This document shows positions 58,120 through 64,000 of a DNA stretch of 64,000 bases, one piece after another. Source of the DNA: Acanthosepion lycidas. Lineage: Eukaryota > Mollusca > Cephalopoda > Sepiida > Sepiidae. Numbering within the stretch: position 1 is the first letter of the stretch; each line of letters starts with the position of its first letter. Location of the stretch: the NCBI GenBank assembly GCA_963932145.1, contig OZ010571.1:118568121-118632120 (forward strand), given 5' to 3'. The translations under genes and the position numbers were made by a program. The notes under the pieces were generated by a model that worked only from the letters and a program-made list of their open reading frames with translations, searched no databases and had not been told where the DNA came from.

Positions 58120-58535
58120 GGTTGACATTGCATTTAAATTATTGAAGATCGAATTTCACTGGAATGTAAGAAACCTTAAGATAATTCCACAAGCTAGAGA
58201 TGCGAGAGAATTAACGTTTAACATATTTCAAACTGTAAAATCATGTGTCCTAGCTGCGCTCAAATTCGAATTCTGGTCAATATTTGGCATTTCCTTGAGC
58301 TGAAAATTGCAAAGAATTTATTTGATTTATCTTCCTTAATTTCATGAAAAAAGTAGATGTCGGCTTAAGGTAAACAAAACTTAACGAGCATCTGTAAAGA
58401 TACTCGATGTACCAAAATAAAGCTCATCGTAAGAATTAGCATGAAAATATTTATAGAAAACACAAAGGGAAGCTGCAAAAATTAGATATGAGCAGCACCG
58501 GACCAGATATGACAAAAATATTCCATACACAGTGA
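58120..58535 (-). mobile_element. CR1/Jockey-like LINE 3' end, degraded, minus strand
   Basis: Minus-strand pieces: [14 protein letters not shown] near 58530-58490, then [13 protein letters not shown] near 58460-58425, a decayed middle, and text parallel to RLWN-LP and FNLNKFK-N near 58200-58130. Same order as the 27.4 kb copy. Several frame changes. Confidence 0.7.
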
Positions 58536-58565
58536 ATCAAGATCAAAACAGGAGACATAGCAGAT

Positions 58566-58771
<206 letters not shown>

Positions 58772-58773
<2 letters not shown>

Positions 58774-60150
58774 GATTAATGAATGACTTAAGTTGATCAC
58801 AACACCTCTCTTAAGTCAAATCTAATTTTGATTTCTGTGCCCGTGCCATTTATATGTACAAAAGCTCTATCCACAAGATGCAACATTCATCCCTCATAAA
58901 TATAGGAATTTTTAAAAAATATACCAGTGATTTTTTGTGTTCATCACTTCTTTAAAATTTTGTTTGTTTTATTAACTTTATTCTTGTTAGTTTCGACTAA
59001 TATTGCTCACACTTTTCATTCATCAAGTTTCTATCCTGATATGTCAGCATCTCTACCCCTCACCCCTCCCTCCAAAAGATTTACTTTTATTTTGAGCTGA
59101 AAAACTTCCACGGGAATAATTACAGTAAATACATGAAGTAATTCTGACGTTATACATGCCGAAACATTGTAATAAAATTGGCGTGGAAATTACTCTTAAT
59201 ATACACGGATTATGAAGATTAAATGGAGTTATTCTTAACAACTGTCATCATGTCAATATTTTCATGCCAAGATGAAAATTGACCTCGCGCAATTTACCTA
59301 CGTCTAATGTGGCTGGCGACAAGTTAAGTATATATCACCTTAGTATTTACTAAATTGGGTTAGTCTGGCACAAGGGCAGTATTTAATAGAAAATAAAAAT
59401 CGTACGCATTATTGCGGTAATAGACTGCCAAATTATCTTGTTAAACATTTTCCCAAAGATGAGAAAATATTGAATGCATTTATGCAGGTGAGATTCATCT
59501 AAGTCACAAATACAATAATAGGGTGTCCGGTTTGGATCAAACTCAGTATATTATGAAACTGTTCTTCAAGTTAACCATCACGTTACTATTGTTGGCCATT
59601 ATTCTCGGTTTGAACACAGTCCGTCAAGATTACACACAGCCGTGAAATATTAATGATGAAATAAATCGCATAAAAGCATAGTACTTTAAACAGGTTCATG
59701 GTAGCACAATTGGGAGCTCATAATTCTATATGTGGCCCTTATACAAATTTAAAAATAAATTACAAATTCTTTTTTCGCTGTTAACATCATCTTTCCTTGG
59801 AACTGCAATGGCGATTTTAGTTTCTTCAAAAAATAGAAATTGCAGGCTCGAAAAACAATACCGTAGAGGATTTTGTGATAATTGAGTAATGTCCTATTAT
59901 GCCAAAATATTTATAACGAGAATTTTAAAAAATATCGCCGTTAGATAGTTATCAACACCACTAACTTAATTTGGCTTCTCGAACGCAATTATAATAGGTG
60001 TTTTCACGGATTATCACATACCCACAATTAGGTTTCCCACATCACGTGAAATAGGTGGTCAGGCAGAGTTCAGAAGATTAATTTAAATTTATTTCCCTCT
60101 ATATTCATAGTATATTTATTATTTGAATAATATTCTCTTACAAACCATTG
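58772..60150. other. AT-rich stretch, nothing firmly recognised
   Basis: NRLPNYLVKHFPKDEKILNAF at 59420-59480 (quoted in part, NRLPNYLVKHFP) faintly recalls a LINE C-terminus but has no supporting neighbours. Confidence 0.4.
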
Positions 60151-60152
60151 AA

Positions 60153-60154
60153 TC

Positions 60155-60201
<47 letters not shown>

Positions 60202-60225
60202 CAATAAAAATAACAATAATAATAT
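60153..60225. repeat. (AAT)n microsatellite
   Basis: About 45 bases of perfect AAT followed by an interrupted tail. Confidence 0.97.
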
Positions 60226-60894
60226 ATCTACAATGTTGTTCTTAGCCTGGCGCTGTACATAACTTCCGGAAGCATTATAAGAAATTAGCCCTGAATTTCA
60301 AGGGAAGAATTTCTATTATTATTCCGTATACCTAAATGAAAGATTCTGGCATGGTAATGGCGAATCCTTTCTCAATCGTAAAATTTGATTAAGATATTTT
60401 CTAAAGGATTATATTTTGCGAACTGAATGTATCCAATGTCAAAAATCGATTCGGATTTCCTGTTTACGACTTTTGTTACGACACCCCACATGTCTACATA
60501 ATCAGAATTTAAACAAAATCAGTAGTCAATTTCAAATTCTTGTTTCTTGCCGGCTTCTTTCGTATCATTAATTGTGCGGATATGACTAAAGATGAACTTG
60601 CAATATTCATTACCATCGCCATAAGAGAAAAAAAACCTTAGTAAACATATAAAAGTACATAATTGGACAAAGGCCAGAATAAATAGTTGGTGTTTTCTAC
60701 AACGGACACATTATGATTTTATTATGTTTTGAATAAGTTGTCATTTTTTGTCTAACAAAATGTTCCACTATCATGACTGTACTGCCACATATCAAAATAT
60801 CACATATTTGATATATATGGCATTCTGTGTTTCTTTTTCGCTTTGTTTAAGTATGAATAAATATAAGGATGGTATCATCCAAGTTTAAGAGCTG

Positions 60895-61010
60895 TGAGCG
60901 CTGTGTAATGGATAGCAGTTAGGAATAAGAAATCGTAGAGCTGAGTATCAATTCCAGTCGATTTCGCTACATTCACATGCACTTGAGAAAGTTACAAATC
61001 TATCCGCTCT
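60895..61010 (+). repeat. tRNA-derived SINE head, diverged copy
   Basis: GTGTAATGGATAGCAG (A box) and GAGTATCAATTCCAGTCG (decayed B box) align with the head of the 10.9 kb SINE, followed by CTACATTCACATGC, matching its post-head segment. The body is lost. Confidence 0.7.
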
Positions 61011-62925
61011 CCCCAAATATGTGATAACTAGTATGACTTGTATTAGAAAAAAGCATTGATCTCCCCCAAATAATTATGAAATATTCACTTGCTAAAACAA
61101 CATTATTCTTACCATCAAAAATATATTTCAGATTTAAATATCCGACAAATGTCGGTAAGCCGTAAATAAGAAAAAACCCTGTTTCAACTATCTTTTCATT
61201 AATATGGCTACAATATTTGATAGAGAAAAGGACTCTCGCATTTAGATTTCGTATGAATCTCTCGTGAATAAATTAACAGGAAATACCCCATTGTCTTCCT
61301 AAATAAGCCATATCATCTCACCGATTATAAAAAAAGAAGACTTGTTTGCTTCCTCGCTGAAAACGCATTCCATTCAAAGAATTGGACTGATAGATATTAG
61401 TATTCTACAGCGTATCTTTTACTTTACAAACACATTATCAAAAAGGATCTAAACCCCACAATTTCTAAAGTGATTTAATACAATTTACTTAGTCTAGATT
61501 TGTTTTACTGTATATCCAAGTCATTTCGAAGCATTGTTTGTCTGGATTTAGATTATAATTTGTCCTAAGCAAAACCATTTTGTATGTGAATGAGATTTGG
61601 AGATAATAGAAGATACTTAATTCGCGCAATGATTTAGAAATAAAAATAAATATATTTTCTGAATGGCATTCCGCAATGCCTTGCTGAAAGATCAATGTTT
61701 CTCTTCCGTTTTTTATTAATTGGTATCTTTCTAAACAAGCTATAAACAAGTATCTCTTATTACATGAGTGCTGCTAAACTTCTTACGAATGTAACTTAAC
61801 GCTACACTTTCTATATTACAACCTGAAAACAATTTCACCACGAACAAAGGTAATAAAAAGCGTTGAAACATCTTTCCACTTTGTTTTGTAGATCATGGCA
61901 AATAAGCTTCCGTTTTCAAGCTCATCAAAACAGACTCTGTTTTCTCTGTCCAAACTTTATTCCACAAACAATGTTTTATTTGCGGGTCATCGCTGCTCAA
62001 CTGTTGAACTTTAGTTTTAACTATTAAGCGATTTTGTCATTGTAAGTCACTATAACACATGTTACTTAATACACAAGATTGTGTGAACGGAACGTTTCAA
62101 TATTATTTCACAGGATTTATTGTCTGTGCAATTTCCCAAACAATTTTTGACAGAATTTCAATAAGATCTGATTCAATTAGTTGTGAAGTCCTCTTAGAGA
62201 TATTACTATCATGACATCTCCCTTCCGTTTCAACAGAAAAGTCTGCATTTCTGATAAGATTGTGAATGATAGAAAGAGGCTTACTAAAACCTTTCATAAT
62301 CTGGGGTATATTGAAGTACCATGATTTTCCAGTTTTACGCTTAGTAACTATTCTTTTCCTTTTGACGCAAGCAGTGAAGATTTTGGCCGTTGAAGAAAAT
62401 CTTTTGCATTGCTCTTCAAAGTTAGATGGGCATAAAACTAAAAATTTATAATTTTTTTCGAAATTTGCTTGGCACAGAGAAATGACGTTTCGTTGTATTT
62501 GTTAAGAATGGGATAAATCATTTGATAAATATATCTGCATTTTTACAACTATATTACTATTTGGTGCAAGAATAACACTTAAATTAACAAGAATTATTTC
62601 ATTCACGCAGTGGTCATATACGTTCTGAATGATGACATTAAAGCTGGAGAATATTTTTGCGATAAAATGTTTTAGTATTTTTAATATGATATGATAGAGA
62701 GTAACATGTTATAGTAGCTTAATTTTTATGATTACTCCCAGCTATAAAAACCGCCCTTTACTAGAATGGTTGCATGAGTGTTATTCTACGAAGCATTACA
62801 TGGGTATTGCAATATTTGGAAGATTATATTTTGCTTAAAGGTTATAGATTTAATAGCTTCCTGCGATATTTTGTTTTAATCATTTCACTTCATGCAAGAC
62901 GATACAGCCACTAATTCTCAACTGG
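61011..62925. other. AT-rich stretch, nothing recognised
   Basis: Frames at 61489-61749 and 62103-62297 (minus) and 62266-62451 (plus) show no recognisable family. Confidence 0.45.
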
Positions 62926-62929
62926 TTAC

Positions 62930-63115
62930 TAAGAGTGAATGAAACTGAGACAACATTCAAAGGATAATAAAATATCAGGAGAATAATTAAGTAACAGGAC
63001 CCAGACGATGCATTTAATTATGGAAGATGGTAGTTGACAGAAAATCAAGAAGCTGAAAGAGTATTCTACGAGGGAAGAAACCATTAGAATACAACTTCCA
63101 GTTACACGAAGCAAT
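62930..63115 (-). mobile_element. Possible CR1-like LINE 3' fragment
   Basis: NWKLYSNGFFPRRI, read on the minus strand at about 63110-63070, parallels the RCN-K-Y-FFPRT block before SRLWNSLP in the LINEs at 27.4 and 38.3 kb. Too short for a firm call. Confidence 0.45.
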
Positions 63116-63123
63116 ATATATAT

Positions 63124-63350
63124 AATTTATTCAAAAATTATAACATAAATATGATACATAATCACCACAAAAATAGGAATTTTATTTCAACATTTCTGGT
63201 GTCTTATCAAGTGATGGTGTTGATTGCAGAAGAAACTCTTTATTCTACATTCAACACCATCACTTGATCAGACACCAGAAGTGTTGAAACAAAATGGGTA
63301 TTTTTGCAGTGATTTTATGAAAAATTATATTATAATTTTCGAATAAATTA
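63124..63350. repeat. 227-bp foldback (hairpin) element
   Basis: Arms 63124-63223 and 63251-63350 are reverse complements over about 100 bases with some mismatches. The inner part (CTTGATCAGACACCAGAAGT type) is nearly perfect and the outer ends are AATTTATTC and GAATAAATT. TATA on both sides may be a target duplication. No coding content. Confidence 0.9.
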
Positions 63351-63425
63351 TATTTACTCTACTCTTTTATGTTTAGTATGTTTTGGTTATTGGAATTTAT
63401 TTTGTATACACCAATATCATACTAG

Positions 63426-63427
<2 letters not shown>

Positions 63428-63511
<84 letters not shown>
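63428..63511. repeat. (TA)n microsatellite
   Basis: About 84 bases of perfect TA, some 75 bases from the hairpin element. Confidence 0.98.
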
Positions 63512-63512
<1 letters not shown>

Positions 63513-64000
63513 AGCATTTTTTAACATATTTGACACGAGGCTAAAAATTCATAAGCTGGATATGAAGGAGTAATGCTAGTCCTGTGAATTCTTGCATTAA
63601 TTAATTTCAGACATTCTTATTAATAACACCATTGTTTGTTTTGAATGTTCGCAGAAGGTTTATATATAACAAGTAGCAATTTCTCTTGAAAAATGTGACA
63701 GCGCAGTTTTATCAAATAAATGCTAAAAATGAATTAACCCCAAGAACATTCATGCTGATATCTGTTTGCTAGATTAGGGGATTTGAAGGAAGAGTATTGA
63801 CGACCGCCCATCTGGACGAACTGTGATTGCCACAAGCATGGAAAACTTTGATCATTTTCGCCACAACGGGAGGAATGGCAGGCGATTTACTATAAATGAA
63901 ACACTGAAAGTTATTGTGAGAGAGTTGTGAATAATTTGTAAGTTTTTGCACGGTGGCCTCCACCTCTTCTGACACCTGATCAAAAGCGCAAAGTCTAAAC
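63512..64000. other. Window end, nothing recognised
   Basis: The 68-residue minus-strand frame at 63769-63975 has no recognisable motif. Confidence 0.4.

Noticed and set aside
59400-59490. LINE C-terminus-like NRLPNYLV text
   Set aside because: A single short resemblance without the usual neighbouring blocks.
62103-62297. 64-residue minus-strand frame as transposase fragment
   Set aside because: No catalytic or zinc-finger motif and no flanking inverted repeats.

Overview
The window is strongly AT-rich, non-coding animal DNA packed with microsatellites and decayed transposable elements. Long (TA)n runs that switch into (TG)n, tRNA-derived SINEs with a shared 3' body, LINE remnants of at least three lineages, Ty3/gypsy-type fossils, a Tc1/mariner element and hairpin-like non-autonomous elements together suggest a mollusc, most likely a coleoid cephalopod of octopus type. 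That assignment is inference; no host gene names the species. I could not support a single intact host gene, exon, tRNA or rRNA, so the window is best read as a gene desert or the inside of a very long intron.

Layout. 1-0.1 kb: (TA)n/(TG)n run. 1.0-5.4 kb: old Ty3/gypsy fossil with both LTRs. 6.8-7.0 kb: 138-bp tandem duplication. 9.0-10.7 kb: second gypsy fossil on the minus strand. 10.9-12 kb: SINE and LINE debris. 14.0-14.5 kb: fragment of a repeat-associated ORF family. 15.1-20.3 kb: dense transposon block with a SINE, two mariner-like palindromic MITEs, three LINE 3' ends and a nearly whole 1.5-kb Tc1/mariner DD37E element with long inverted repeats. 20.3-25.1 kb: almost featureless. 25.2-29.7 kb: LINE remnants. 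32.7-36.8 kb: third gypsy fossil lying between pieces of a LINE; the downstream piece itself carries a 147-bp insert whose inverted copy is at 30.2 kb. 38.3-43.2 kb: several LINE pieces, including the longest CR1/Jockey-like one, and a third mariner-like MITE. 43.4-46.8 kb: microsatellites with two palindromes, one built from two outward-facing tRNA-derived sequences. 48.5-53.9 kb: a compound locus of a LINE with a CCHC finger and a probable restriction-like endonuclease (R2-type), containing a nearly perfect 12 x 136-bp tandem array. 54-63.5 kb: microsatellites, SINEs, LINE ends and a 230-bp hairpin element.

The genes do not act together as a system. The most interesting observation is the 136-bp array at 51551-53182. 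Its unit is a fusion of two distant parts of the same LINE (upstream of the RT core joined in frame to a region downstream of it), apparently made by a deletion and then amplified to 12 copies with only three single-base differences seen. Other points are the DD37E element with an IR/DR-like end structure, the head-to-head tRNA-derived palindrome at 46 kb, and a MITE family whose ends resemble those of human MADE1/Hsmar1.
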